From Pseudomonas peli (GTDB lineage Bacteria > Pseudomonadota > Gammaproteobacteria > Pseudomonadales > Pseudomonadaceae): a stretch of DNA of 64,000 nucleotides. The notes under the pieces were generated by a model that ran no database searches, was not told the origin of the DNA, and saw only the letters and a program-made list of their open reading frames with translations. Position 1 is the stretch's first letter. Every line of letters begins with the position of its first letter. The DNA lies in NCBI RefSeq assembly GCF_900099645.1, contig NZ_FMTL01000001.1, positions 1,550,001-1,614,000 of the forward strand. The letters run 5' to 3'. This document shows, in pieces, positions 17,518 to 29,159 of this stretch. The position numbers were made by a program, and so were the translations under genes.

Positions 17518-18030
17518 ATGTTTGCCCAACTGACTTCGACCACTCAACGCCTCAAGCGCACGCTCATGCTCACAACTGCCGCACTGACATTCGCGGCAAT
17601 GCCAGCATTCGCCGACATGCACGGTGACAAGAAAGACATCGTCGACAGCGCGGTTGCCGCCGGCCAATTCAACACCTTGGTGACCGCTGTAACCGCCGCC
17701 GGTCTTGCTGAAACCCTCAAAGGTGAAGGCCCTTTCACCGTTTTCGCCCCCACTGACGCGGCGTTTGCCAAGATCCCTAAAGCCGACCTCGATGCTTTAT
17801 TGGCCGACAAGGAAAAGCTTACCGCCGTGCTCACTTATCACGTCGTACCCGGCAAGCTGATGGCCGCTGACCTGGCCGGGAAAACCAGCCTGAAAACTGT
17901 ACAAGGTGGTGAGCTGACGCTGGACACCAGCAATGGCGTGACCGTCGACGGTGCAGCCGTCACGAGTGCCGACATTGAAGCCAGTAATGGTGTGATCCAT
18001 GTCATCGACTCAGTCGTACTGCCCAAGTAA
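17518..18030 (+). CDS. Exported fasciclin (FAS1) domain protein
   Basis: A 170-residue protein with an N-terminal signal peptide (about residues 1-35, ending AMPAFA) and one FAS1 domain. The two conserved FAS1 boxes are present: [14 protein letters not shown] and [10 protein letters not shown], and the domain closes with [15 protein letters not shown]1 domains mediate adhesion or protein contacts outside the cytoplasm; bacterial single-domain forms have no defined function. The ATG at 17518 is preceded by AGGAG at a good distance. A weak promoter-like pair, TTGTAC and AATAAC 17 bases apart, lies at 17470-17498. A strong terminator follows, so it is a single-gene unit. Confidence 0.92.
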   Translation: MFAQLTSTTQRLKRTLMLTTAALTFAAMPAFADMHGDKKDIVDSAVAAGQFNTLVTAVTAAGLAETLKGEGPFTVFAPTDAAFAKIPKADLDALLADKEKLTAVLTYHVVPGKLMAADLAGKTSLKTVQGGELTLDTSNGVTVDGAAVTSADIEASNGVIHVIDSVVLPK

Positions 18031-18050
18031 ACCGTACCAACGCTGCACAG

Positions 18051-18080
18051 AAGCCGACCCTGTTTAGGGTCGGCTTTTTT
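18051..18080 (+). terminator. Rho-independent terminator after the fasciclin gene
   Basis: Perfect 11-bp stem (AAGCCGACCCT / AGGGTCGGCTT) with a four-base loop, then a T-run, beginning 20 bases after the stop codon. Confidence 0.93.
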
Positions 18081-18177
18081 GTTGGCGGACCGATGAGATG
18101 TAGCCACACTTGGCTTTGTGAAATTTATCGCGTAGATTTTCATGAAATTATTTAAATAGAATTTCATAAGGCGCGCC

Positions 18178-19467
18178 ATGTTCAAACAATCCGCCCAGCA
18201 CATCGGCACCTACTACGCCGGCACCTACCCCGGCGCTATCCCGCTACGCCCGCGCTTGCAGGAAGCGTTGCAATGCGATGTGCTGATTGTCGGCGGTGGT
18301 TTCAGCGGGCTGCACAGCGCGCTACGTCTGGCCCTGGCGGGCAAGAAGGTGGTGCTGCTGGAAGCCAGCCGCCTGGCCTGGGCCGCCTCCGGGCGCAACG
18401 GGGGTCAGGCGCTGCCGGGTTGGTCCTGCGATATGCCGCCGTTTGAGAAGGCATTAGGCCTGGAGCGCGCCCGCCGCCTGTGGGACAGCATGGTCTGGGC
18501 CGCCGAAGAAATGCGCGAGCTGCCCGAGCGGCACAACTTCGATATCGACTACCGCACCGGCGCGATCTACACCGCCGTGCTGCCGCGCCGTGTGCGCCAG
18601 TTGCAGGACAGCTTGGAAGAAGCCGAGCAGAAGTACGGCTATACGCAGCTGAGCTTTATCCCCAAGGACGAACTGCCGCAGTGGATCGCCAGCCCGCGCT
18701 ACCTCGCTGCCCTGCATGACAGCGGCGGCGCCCACCTTAACCCGCTGAAACTCGCCCAAGGCCTGGCCGATGCCATCGAGAAGGCTGGCGGCAAAATCTT
18801 CGAGCAGAGCAAGGCGCTGAGCTATCAGGAAACGGCTGACGGTTATGTAGCGCGCAGCGAACACGGCGAGGTGCGCAGTGACGTGCTGGTACTGGCCTGC
18901 AATGCCTATATCGACAAGCTTGATCCGCAACTGTCGAAACGTCTGCTGCCGGTCGGTTCCTACCAGGTCGCCACCGCGCCACTGGACCCGGAGCTGGCAC
19001 GCTCACTGTTCCCGCGCGGCACCTGCGCCATCGACAACCAGTTTGTACCCGACTACTTCCGCGTCACCCCGGACAACCGCCTGCTGTTCGGCGGCGGCTG
19101 CACCTACCTCGGTGGTATCCCCGCGGACGTGCCGGCAGCCACCCGACCTTATCTGGAGCGGGTGTTCCCGCAACTGCGCGGTGTGCAGATCGACTACGGC
19201 TGGGGCGGGCATATCGACTGCACCATGCACCGCACCCCGGATGTCGGCCGCAGCGGGCAGAAGTACTGGCTGCAGGGCTTCTCTGGCCACGGCATCCTGC
19301 CGACCCTGGCTGCCGCCCGCGCGGTCAGCGATGCGATCCTCGGCGACGCCGACCTACTTGAGCTGTACCAGGGCCTGAGCAACCCGCGTTTCCCCGGCGG
19401 CGACCTGCTGGCCGCGCCGATCGAAGCCGTCGGCAAGGCCTGGTATCGCCTGCGCGATGTCATTTAA
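18178..19467 (+). CDS. FAD-dependent gamma-glutamylpolyamine oxidase (PauB/PuuB-like)
   Basis: A 429-residue flavin oxidoreductase of the DAO family. The FAD-binding motif VLIVGGGFSGLHSALRLA is at about 35-52, the acidic end of the second strand at LLEASR, and the SGRNGGQ motif near 75 is typical of gamma-glutamylputrescine oxidases. The C-terminal half has the GWGGHIDCT and GFSGHGILPT segments. It should oxidise gamma-glutamyl-polyamines to aldehydes. It leads a three-gene operon with an XRE/cupin regulator and a glutamine-synthetase-like ligase, which supports polyamine use. A paralogue of similar length lies at 33773-35086. Which polyamine it prefers is not evident. Confidence 0.88.
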   Translation: MFKQSAQHIGTYYAGTYPGAIPLRPRLQEALQCDVLIVGGGFSGLHSALRLALAGKKVVLLEASRLAWAASGRNGGQALPGWSCDMPPFEKALGLERARRLWDSMVWAAEEMRELPERHNFDIDYRTGAIYTAVLPRRVRQLQDSLEEAEQKYGYTQLSFIPKDELPQWIASPRYLAALHDSGGAHLNPLKLAQGLADAIEKAGGKIFEQSKALSYQETADGYVARSEHGEVRSDVLVLACNAYIDKLDPQLSKRLLPVGSYQVATAPLDPELARSLFPRGTCAIDNQFVPDYFRVTPDNRLLFGGGCTYLGGIPADVPAATRPYLERVFPQLRGVQIDYGWGGHIDCTMHRTPDVGRSGQKYWLQGFSGHGILPTLAAARAVSDAILGDADLLELYQGLSNPRFPGGDLLAAPIEAVGKAWYRLRDVI

Positions 19468-19478
19468 GGAAGTTGACC

Positions 19479-20036
19479 ATGGACATGCAGGAAGAAGTCG
19501 AAGGTCTGGCGATCCTGATCCGCGACCTGCGCAAGCACAAGAACCTCACCCTGGGTGAGCTGGCCGCGCGTATCGACCGTTCGGTGGGCTTTCTCTCCCA
19601 GGTCGAGCGCGGCCTGTCGCGCCCAACCGTGGCTGACCTCACCGCGATCAGCGAAACCCTCGGCGTACCGACCACCTATTTCTACAGCCTGAGCAAGCCG
19701 CGCGACGTGCCCTGGGTTACCCGTCCCGGCGAGCGCCGCACGCTGTATTACGCCGGCGGCATCACCGATGTGCTGGCCTCGCCAACCATGGCTGGCGGCT
19801 TCTCCATGCTCGAAAGCCATCTACAGCCCGGCGCCACCAGTGGCGATGGACATTTGAACGACAGCTCCGAGCAAGGCGGCTTTGTCCTCGAAGGCGAGCT
19901 GACGATCTGGTACGGCGACGCCGCCGAGCCGGTCACCCTCGGCCCGAATGACAGCTTCCAGCTGCCGCCGCATGCGCAGTTTCGCTACGCCAACCTTTAC
20001 GATTCCCCCACACGAGTGCTCTGGGTCTTCACCTGA
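19479..20036 (+). CDS. XRE-family regulator with cupin domain (PuuR-like)
   Basis: A 185-residue regulator: helix-turn-helix at about 10-65 (LTLGELAARIDRSVGFLSQ, then VERGLSRPTV) and a C-terminal cupin sensor domain at about 110-185. This build is shared with PuuR/PauR repressors of polyamine catabolism. The ATG at 19479 has AAGGA upstream; a TTG six bases earlier is less likely. The gene sits between the oxidase (11 bases upstream) and the ligase (18 bases downstream), so it is probably an autoregulated controller of this operon and perhaps senses a gamma-glutamyl-polyamine. It differs in sequence from the other XRE/cupin regulator at 29160-29708. Confidence 0.88.
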   Translation: MDMQEEVEGLAILIRDLRKHKNLTLGELAARIDRSVGFLSQVERGLSRPTVADLTAISETLGVPTTYFYSLSKPRDVPWVTRPGERRTLYYAGGITDVLASPTMAGGFSMLESHLQPGATSGDGHLNDSSEQGGFVLEGELTIWYGDAAEPVTLGPNDSFQLPPHAQFRYANLYDSPTRVLWVFT

Positions 20037-20054
20037 CCCGCGCAGATAGCCGCC

Positions 20055-21407
20055 ATGACAATAAAAACAGTATTCCCCGACCTGCTCAGCGAAGTCCGTG
20101 CCTTTCGCAGCGCCCACCCCGAAGTGCGTTATGTCGACCTGATCAGCCTGGATATTCCCGGGCATTTCTACGGCAAGCGCTACCCCATCGATATGCTCGA
20201 GAAGGTCGCCGCCGGCAGCCCGCTGAAAATCCCACAGAACTGCGTGCTACTTGGCGTGCAGGGCGGCCTGCACCCGATTGGCGACTACTGCTTCAACGAC
20301 GGCGACCCGGATGCACCGCGCCGGCTGATTCCCGGCACGCTCAAGCCGGTGCGCTGGGAAAGTCAGCAGCTGGGGCAGATGCTGATCAGCTCCGACGGCA
20401 CCGAAGCACCGATCGAGTTCGAGCCGCGTGAAGTGCTCGCCCGCGTGCTCAAGCGCCTGGCCACACGCGGTATCCGCCCGGTGGTGGCCTTCGAGCTGGA
20501 GTTCTACCTGTTTGATCGCAAGCTGCAGGACGGCCTGCCGCAGTTCCCCCGCGACCCGCTGTGCGACGATGCCGATGACCAGCCGAATATGCACATTGAG
20601 CGCCTGTCGCGCTTTGCCGATGTGCTGCATGAGATCGTCGACGCCGCCAATGAGCAGGGTGTGGACGCCAACGTGATCACCGCCGAACTCGGCCCCGGCC
20701 AGTTCGAGATCAACTTCGGCCATTGCGACGACGGCCTGCGCGCCGCCGACTGGGCCGCCCTGTTCTGCCGCAGCACCCGCGGCGTGGCGCTCAAGCATGG
20801 CCAGCGCGCCAGCTTTATGAGCAAGCCCTACCTTCATGCGCCAGGCAGCGGCATGCATGTGCACGTCAGCCTGTATGACGCGGCCGGCAATAATCTGCTG
20901 GCCCGTGACGAACAACGGCCGCTGCGCCATGCGGTGGCCGGTTGCCTGGAACTGCTGCCGCACTGCATGCCGATCTTCGCCGCCAACCACAACGCCTTCC
21001 GCCGCTACGGTGCCATGGTCAACGCCGCCAGCCGCGCCAGCTGGGGCTTCGAGGACCGCGATGCGTGCATCCGCATTCCCGAATCGGACGGCAAGAACCT
21101 GCGCATCGAACACCGCCTGGCCGGCGCCGATGCCAACCCTTATCTGGTGCTGGCGGCGATTCTCACCGGTATGGAACACGGCCTGGATGCCGGCCAGGAG
21201 CCGATTGCCCCGCTCAACGAAAACCGCCAGAGCGGCATCGAATTCCCTCAGGACATGCTCGGCGCAGTCAGCGCCATGCGCGACCATCCGGTGGTCAACC
21301 AGGGCCTGGGCAGTGAATTCGTGATGGTCTACTGCGAAAACAAGCGCCAGGACCATCTGGCTTTTATGCAGGAAGTGAGTGCACGAGAGTACCGCTGGTT
21401 TCTCTAA
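20055..21407 (+). CDS. Glutamine synthetase-family gamma-glutamylpolyamine ligase (PauA/PuuA-like)
   Basis: A 450-residue member of the glutamine synthetase family. Recognisable catalytic segments include AFELEFYLFD, ITAELGPGQFEINFGH, the GSGMHVHVSLYD loop and IRIPESDG with NLRIEHRLAGADANPYL. True GlnA of gammaproteobacteria is about 469 residues and carries an adenylylation Tyr loop not apparent here. Operon context with a PauB-like oxidase and XRE/cupin regulator makes ATP-dependent gamma-glutamylation of a polyamine the likely reaction. Other amine substrates such as ethanolamine or monoamines are possible for this family. It is the last gene of the operon, ending close to the convergent chrA. 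Confidence 0.88.
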   Translation: MTIKTVFPDLLSEVRAFRSAHPEVRYVDLISLDIPGHFYGKRYPIDMLEKVAAGSPLKIPQNCVLLGVQGGLHPIGDYCFNDGDPDAPRRLIPGTLKPVRWESQQLGQMLISSDGTEAPIEFEPREVLARVLKRLATRGIRPVVAFELEFYLFDRKLQDGLPQFPRDPLCDDADDQPNMHIERLSRFADVLHEIVDAANEQGVDANVITAELGPGQFEINFGHCDDGLRAADWAALFCRSTRGVALKHGQRASFMSKPYLHAPGSGMHVHVSLYDAAGNNLLARDEQRPLRHAVAGCLELLPHCMPIFAANHNAFRRYGAMVNAASRASWGFEDRDACIRIPESDGKNLRIEHRLAGADANPYLVLAAILTGMEHGLDAGQEPIAPLNENRQSGIEFPQDMLGAVSAMRDHPVVNQGLGSEFVMVYCENKRQDHLAFMQEVSAREYRWFL

Positions 21408-21413
21408 GAGACA

Positions 21414-21443
21414 GCGCGCCCGTTGCCATGGCAGCGGGCGCGC
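21414..21443. terminator. Hairpin between convergent genes
   Basis: Stem GCGCGCCCG / CGGGCGCGC enclosing the palindromic TGCCATGGCA, located between the ends of the converging ligase gene and chrA. It is very stable but has no T-run on either strand, so termination is plausible rather than certain. Confidence 0.5.
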
Positions 21444-21447
21444 GGCT

Positions 21448-22791
21448 TCAACGCAACAGATACACCGCCAGCCCGACCAACGCCGACACCAGCAACACCT
21501 CCATCACCCCGCGTTTGAAGCGCAGCAGCGCCAGCGCCGCGCCCACGGCCAATAGCGCCGACGGCCAGTCGAAAGTGCCGGCAAAACCCCGCGGCCAGAA
21601 CACGTGATAGGCAAAGAACAGCGCCAGATTAAGGATCACCCCCACCACTGCCGCAGTAATCGCGGTCAGGGGTGCGGTAAATTTCAGCTCGCCGTGGGTG
21701 GATTCCACCAGCGGCCCGCCGGCGAGGATGAACAGAAAGGACGGTAAAAAGGTGAACCAGGTGACCAGCGCTGCCGCCAGCGCACCACTGACAAAACCCG
21801 AATCGCCGCCGAACACCGGCTGCAGGTAAGCCCCGACAAACGCCACGAACGCCACCACCATGATCAGCGGCCCCGGCGTGGTTTCCCCCAGCGCTAGGCC
21901 GTCGATCATCTGCGTCGGGGTCAGCCAGCCGTAATGGCCAATGGCACCCTGATAGACATACGGCAGCACCGCATAGGCGCCGCCAAAGGTCAGCAGCGCC
22001 GCCTTGGTAAAGAACCAGGCCATCTGCGTCAGCGTGCCGTCCCAGCCGAACAGCCAGGTCAGCAGGCCCATCGGCAGCAACCAAAGCAGCGCTCCCACCA
22101 CCACCAGCAGCGCCAGGCGTGATGCGCGAAAGCGCGTATGCGCCAGCGGCGGGCTGTCATCATCGATCAGCGCCGGGCCATAGTTCGCGTCCTGCGCCAC
22201 ATGACCGCCCCCCAGGCTGAACTGTTGCGGCAACAGGCGACCACCGAGATAACCGAGTAGCGCTGCACCAATCACGATCAACGGAAACGGCAGATTGAAG
22301 GCAAAGATGGCGACAAAAGACGCACCGGCAATGCCCCACAGCCAGTTGTTCTTCAACGCCCGTGAGCCGATGCGCCAGGCCGCCTGCATGACGATAGCGG
22401 TCACCGCCGGCTTGATCCCATAGAAAATCCCCGCCACCAGCGGCACATCACCGAAGGCGATATACAGCCAGGACAGGCCCATCAGGATAAACAGCGACGG
22501 CAGCACAAACAGCACCCCGGCAATCACCCCGCCCCAGGTGCGGTGCAACAGCCAGCCGATATAGGTGGCGAGCTGCTGCGCCTCTGGCCCCGGCAGCAGC
22601 ATGCAGTAGTTCAGCGCATGCAGAAAACGCCGCTCGGACAGCCAGCGGCGCTTCTCCACCAACTCCTGATGCATGATCGCGATCTGCCCAGCTGGCCCGC
22701 CGAAGCTGATCAGCCCCAGTTTCAGCCAAAACCAGAAGGCCTCGCCCAGGCTAACGGCGGGCGGTGCTGTACGCGTAGACGACTCGGACAT
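21448..22791 (-). CDS. chrA: Chromate transporter, two-domain ChrA
   Basis: A 447-residue inner-membrane protein of the CHR family in its long, duplicated form. Each half carries the family signature: SFGGPAGQIAIMHQ with the following WLSE in the N-terminal half (about residue 30) and LTFGGAYAVLPYVYQG in the C-terminal half (about 265). About ten hydrophobic segments are visible. ChrA proteins export chromate in exchange for protons and give chromate resistance; the family may also carry other oxyanions. No chrB regulator gene is adjacent, so its regulation is unknown. It is convergent with the polyamine ligase gene and divergent from pbpG. Confidence 0.92.
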   Translation of the reverse strand: MSESSTRTAPPAVSLGEAFWFWLKLGLISFGGPAGQIAIMHQELVEKRRWLSERRFLHALNYCMLLPGPEAQQLATYIGWLLHRTWGGVIAGVLFVLPSLFILMGLSWLYIAFGDVPLVAGIFYGIKPAVTAIVMQAAWRIGSRALKNNWLWGIAGASFVAIFAFNLPFPLIVIGAALLGYLGGRLLPQQFSLGGGHVAQDANYGPALIDDDSPPLAHTRFRASRLALLVVVGALLWLLPMGLLTWLFGWDGTLTQMAWFFTKAALLTFGGAYAVLPYVYQGAIGHYGWLTPTQMIDGLALGETTPGPLIMVVAFVAFVGAYLQPVFGGDSGFVSGALAAALVTWFTFLPSFLFILAGGPLVESTHGELKFTAPLTAITAAVVGVILNLALFFAYHVFWPRGFAGTFDWPSALLAVGAALALLRFKRGVMEVLLVSALVGLAVYLLR

Positions 22792-22918
22792 AGGGCACTC
22801 GCGGCATTAAGAACGCTCGCACTATAACGCGCCGCCATGACGATTTAAGCGCGCACCGCTCAAGCCCGGACGCAGATTTCCGTATACTGAGCGCCGCTGC
22901 ATCCCCTTCAACCTGCCC

Positions 22919-23836
22919 GTGAAGCGCCCCGTGAAAATCCGCCAATCGATAGTAAGCCTGCTGCTGATTTGCAGCTGCGTTGTAGTTGCATCGAACACCC
23001 AGGCTGCACCCGCCAAACAACAGGACCTGGCCGCCGGCAGCGCGCTGCTGGTCGATCTGCAAACCAATCAGGTGCTCTACGAGCGTAACGCCGACAGCGT
23101 GGTGCCAATTGCTTCGGTGACTAAACTGATGACCGCCATGGTCACCCTCGACGCCAAACTGCCGCTGGATCAGCAGCTGCCGATCATGATTCGTGACACC
23201 CATGAAATGCGCGGCGTGTTCTCCCGCGTGCGCGTGGGCAGCGAGCTGAGCCGCCGCGACATGCTGCTGCTGGCCCTGATGGCCTCGGAAAACCGCGCCG
23301 CCGCCAGCCTGGCACACCACTACCCGGGAGGCCACGCGGCCTTTGTCGCGGCGATGAATGCCAAGGCCCGCGCCCTGGGCATGAAGCATTCGCGCTTTGT
23401 CGAGCCCACCGGCTTGTCGGAACACAACGTCTCCAGCGCCCGCGACCTGGTGCTGATGCTCAAGGCCGCACGCCAGTACCCGCTGATCAGCCAGTTCAGC
23501 ACCACCTCGGAAAAGACCCAGGCGTTCCGCAAACCCAACTACACCCTGGGTTTTCGCAACACCAACAACCTGGTACGCAAACCGGGCTGGAGCGTGCAGC
23601 TGAGCAAAACCGGCTACACCGGCGAAGCCGGCCGCTGCCTGGTGATGAATACCGTGATGAATAACCGCCCGGTAGCGTTCGTGGTACTGGATGCCTTCGG
23701 CAAATACACCCACATGGCCGACGCCAACCGCCTCAAGCGCTGGCTGGAAACCGGCAAGGTCACCGCCGTGCCGCCAGCGGCCATCAGCTACCGCCAGCAG
23801 AAACTGGCGCAGCGCCAGGCCAACGCCACGCAGTAA
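22919..23836 (+). CDS. pbpG: D-alanyl-D-alanine endopeptidase (PBP7)
   Basis: A periplasmic low-molecular-mass penicillin-binding protein of about 305 residues that cleaves peptidoglycan cross-links. A signal peptide (about 1-30, ending TQA) precedes an S11 peptidase domain with SVTK (Ser66, Lys69), SEN (123-125) and the KTG triad (LSKTGYTG). The length fits PBP7 rather than PBP5/6, which have an extra C-terminal domain. The start is a GTG at 22919; a second GTG at 22931 is an in-frame alternative and would shorten the leader by four residues. It is a single-gene unit ended by the symmetric hairpin at 23848-23876. Confidence 0.9.
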   Translation: MKRPVKIRQSIVSLLLICSCVVVASNTQAAPAKQQDLAAGSALLVDLQTNQVLYERNADSVVPIASVTKLMTAMVTLDAKLPLDQQLPIMIRDTHEMRGVFSRVRVGSELSRRDMLLLALMASENRAAASLAHHYPGGHAAFVAAMNAKARALGMKHSRFVEPTGLSEHNVSSARDLVLMLKAARQYPLISQFSTTSEKTQAFRKPNYTLGFRNTNNLVRKPGWSVQLSKTGYTGEAGRCLVMNTVMNNRPVAFVVLDAFGKYTHMADANRLKRWLETGKVTAVPPAAISYRQQKLAQRQANATQ

Positions 23837-23847
23837 ACCACCCATGC

Positions 23848-23876
23848 AATAAGGCCCGCAGACAGCGGGCCTTATT
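23848..23876. terminator. Bidirectional terminator hairpin
   Basis: Perfect 12-bp stem (AATAAGGCCCGC / GCGGGCCTTATT) with a five-base loop between the converging pbpG and EAL-protein genes. T-richness is modest on both sides. Confidence 0.8.
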
Positions 23877-23891
23877 CGTTCTGGCAGTCGT

Positions 23892-25565
23892 TCAGCCGCT
23901 GTTCAAGCCAAACAATGGCTGACGTGTGCCGAACACCAGAAAGCGCGCCAGCTCAGGGAGCGGCAACGCCTTACTGATCAGGTAGCCCTGCACCTGATCG
24001 CAGCCGTATTGGCGCAGCAGTGCCAGTTGCTCGGCATTTTCTACGCCCTCGCCCACCACCTGCAGGTTGAGGTTGTGCGCCAGGTTGATCATCGCCCGCA
24101 CCAATTGGCGATTCTCCGCACGCTCACACATGCCGCCGACAAAGCTCTTGTCGATCTTCAGCAGGGTGATCGGTAAGTTGTTCAAGTGCACAAAGGAAGA
24201 GAAGCCGGTGCCGAAGTCGTCCAGCGAGAAGCGCACACCGAGACGACCGAGGGCCAGCATGGTCTGCTGCACCTGATCACTGCGGCGCATCACCGCGGTT
24301 TCGGTTAGCTCGAATTCCAGCCACTGCGCATCAACGCCACGCTCTTCGATCAGCCGACTGAGGGTTGGCAGCAGCTGGCTGTCCTGAAACTGACGAAATG
24401 ACAGGTTGACCGCCATATGCAGCGCTGGCAGACCACGCCCGCGCAGCCACTGCATATCGCGCAGCGCACGGCTGATCACCCAGTAGCCGAGCGGCACGAT
24501 CAACCCGCTCTCTTCAGCCAGTGGCACAAACTCGTTGGGCGCCAGCAAGCCGTGCACGCTGTGGCGCCAGCGCACCAGCGCTTCCAGGCCGAGGATGCGT
24601 CCGGTTTGTAAACACAGGCGCGGCTGGTAGTGCAGCTCCAGCTCGTCACGGCGCAGGGCTCGGCGCAGCTCGCTTTCCAGGTCAGCCTGGTTGCGCGCAC
24701 TGCGGTTGATCCGCTCGTCATAAACATGAAAAGAGCAGCCCTGCTGGCTCTTAGCCTGCTGCATGGCGATATGCGCATGCCACATCAGTGGGTCAGCGCT
24801 ACTTGTGGCGCGGGAATGGGCAAGGCCGAGGCTGCAACCGATCAGCAGACTTTCGCCGTCAATCCAGTAGGGTTCACCGAGGGCTTCGGTAATCTGCGCG
24901 GCCAAGCGCTCTGCGCGCTGCGGGTCGCGGCGGCTGTCGATCAGCAAGGCAAATTCATCGCTGCCCAGGCGCGCCACCTGGTCGCCTGCCTGCAGCTGCG
25001 CCTTGATCCGCGCCACCACTTGCAGAATCAGGCTGTCGCCACCCTGGTAGCCGAGGGCATCGTTAGCGTGGCGGAAGTTGTCCAGATCGAGGTGGCCGAG
25101 GGTCAGGCCACGGCCTTCATACTCGGCCAGGCGCGCAGCCAGCAGGGTCTGGAATCCTTGGCGATTGGCAATGCCGGTCAGGGCATCCTGATCCGCCAGG
25201 CGGTGCAAGGTGTCGTTGAGTTTGCCGTACTCACGGGCATAGCGCAGGCAGCGACGCAGCACCTCGCTGCTGAGCTGATGACGCACCAGCCAGTCGCAGA
25301 CACCCTCAGACTCGACGTCGGGCTCGGCATCCAACAGCAGGACAATCGGCAGGGAACAGCGCCCGGAGGCAGGCAGGTATTGGGGGGTGGTGAGGAGCAA
25401 GGCGTTGCTGGGTTTATCGAACAGCGCGCTGGCCGCCTCCCAGGACGGTGCGGTGATCAGCGCATAACCGCTGCCGAGCGCACCCAGACGTTCACGCAGC
25501 AACTGCGCCCAGCCCGGCGTTTCCGCCAGCAACAGCAAGCGTAATGGTTCGACGAACGCGGACAA
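23892..25565 (-). CDS. EAL phosphodiesterase with degenerate GGDEF and receiver-like N-terminus
   Basis: About 557 residues. The N-terminal 105 residues have the strand/helix rhythm of a receiver domain (LRLLLLAETPGW, ALLLTTPQ, IVLLLDAE) but no phosphoacceptor Asp, so it is probably a pseudo-receiver. The GGDEF domain has GSDEF at about 201-205, unlikely to be an active cyclase but possibly GTP-binding. The EAL domain is complete, with EAL near 328-330, DDFGTGFSSF and KIDKSF, so c-di-GMP hydrolysis is expected. No ATG is available near the 5' end. The TTG at 25565 is chosen because GGGGGA lies six bases upstream; a TTG at 25586 is an alternative. It is a single gene, convergent with pbpG. Confidence 0.88.
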   Translation of the reverse strand: MSAFVEPLRLLLLAETPGWAQLLRERLGALGSGYALITAPSWEAASALFDKPSNALLLTTPQYLPASGRCSLPIVLLLDAEPDVESEGVCDWLVRHQLSSEVLRRCLRYAREYGKLNDTLHRLADQDALTGIANRQGFQTLLAARLAEYEGRGLTLGHLDLDNFRHANDALGYQGGDSLILQVVARIKAQLQAGDQVARLGSDEFALLIDSRRDPQRAERLAAQITEALGEPYWIDGESLLIGCSLGLAHSRATSSADPLMWHAHIAMQQAKSQQGCSFHVYDERINRSARNQADLESELRRALRRDELELHYQPRLCLQTGRILGLEALVRWRHSVHGLLAPNEFVPLAEESGLIVPLGYWVISRALRDMQWLRGRGLPALHMAVNLSFRQFQDSQLLPTLSRLIEERGVDAQWLEFELTETAVMRRSDQVQQTMLALGRLGVRFSLDDFGTGFSSFVHLNNLPITLLKIDKSFVGGMCERAENRQLVRAMINLAHNLNLQVVGEGVENAEQLALLRQYGCDQVQGYLISKALPLPELARFLVFGTRQPLFGLNSG

Positions 25566-25830
25566 ACAACTTCCCCCACAGCACAAATAAAGAGCATTAC
25601 AACCGCTCGGATGCGTCGTAATCGACGTCTAATCACGCACATCCTTGTGTCAGTGGCGCGTGTCCTGCGGCGAGGCTGGACCCGAAAGTGGCACCAGAGT
25701 ACTGGAATAGGAAAATTAACCAAGCCTGGCGGTTTGCAATTATGTGCACTGCGACACACTTCCAGATGGTCACGGCACAATGCGCCAGGCCTGTTAAAAT
25801 GCGCGCCCACTTCACCTGACGATTGACTCC

Positions 25831-28531
<2,701 letters not shown>

Positions 28532-28580
28532 GAGCCGTAGCCCACCGGGAATTGCCTTGAGCCGTTTCTAGCGCCCACAA

Positions 28581-28606
28581 AAAAGCCGCCTTTTAAGGCG
28601 GCTTTT
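28581..28606. terminator. Bidirectional rho-independent terminator
   Basis: Perfect 12-bp stem (AAAAGCCGCCTT / AAGGCGGCTTTT) with a two-base loop and T-runs on both strands, between the converging xpt and cytochrome c5 genes. Confidence 0.93.
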
Positions 28607-28626
28607 TCACAGCAGCGTCAAGCGAC

Positions 28627-29049
28627 TTACAGGCCGGACATCTTCTGGATTGCACCACGCAGCTCGTCATCCGAGCAGTCAGCGCAGGTGCCTTTCGGCG
28701 GCATGGCGTTGATGCCGGCAATCGCGGTTTTCAGGATAGCGTCGATACCACCTTCTTTATCAGCACGTGCCTTCCAGGCAGCGGTGTCGCCAATTTTCGG
28801 CGCACCCAGGATACCTGGGGTGTGGCAGGCACCGCAGTGCTTGGCAATGATGTCATCGGCAGTACGCGCACCGCCGCCAGCAGCAACGGCTACAGCACCC
28901 ACGCCCTTGCATTCTTCACCCATCACACAGACTTGGCCAACCGGCTTCAGTCGGTCAGCAATGGCGTCGTCGGTCGTGGCCTGAGCAGTCACTGCCCACA
29001 GGGCCAATACGGTAGCCGGTGCTACCAGGAGCTTTTTAATCAGGTTCAC
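28627..29049 (-). CDS. Cytochrome c5
   Basis: A periplasmic monohaem cytochrome c of 140 residues with a signal peptide (1-24, ending AQA). The haem site CGACH is at 72-76 and the sixth ligand Met is in INAMPPKG. A CADC pair just after it marks the cytochrome c5 group, where these cysteines form a disulfide. It likely carries electrons between bc1-type donors and terminal oxidases or anaerobic reductases. It lies beside pauR, as I recall for cycB in P. aeruginosa. It is transcribed alone, ending at the shared terminator. Confidence 0.93.
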   Translation of the reverse strand: MNLIKKLLVAPATVLALWAVTAQATTDDAIADRLKPVGQVCVMGEECKGVGAVAVAAGGGARTADDIIAKHCGACHTPGILGAPKIGDTAAWKARADKEGGIDAILKTAIAGINAMPPKGTCADCSDDELRGAIQKMSGL

Positions 29050-29159
29050 GGTACACCCTCTTCGTGGCTAGTCACGCTCGCGGCCACGGTTTCGCGAGCG
29101 GGTAGCAGTATAACGGCAAGCCGGGCTGGCCGAAACAACCCAGATTGTCGCAGGGTTAT

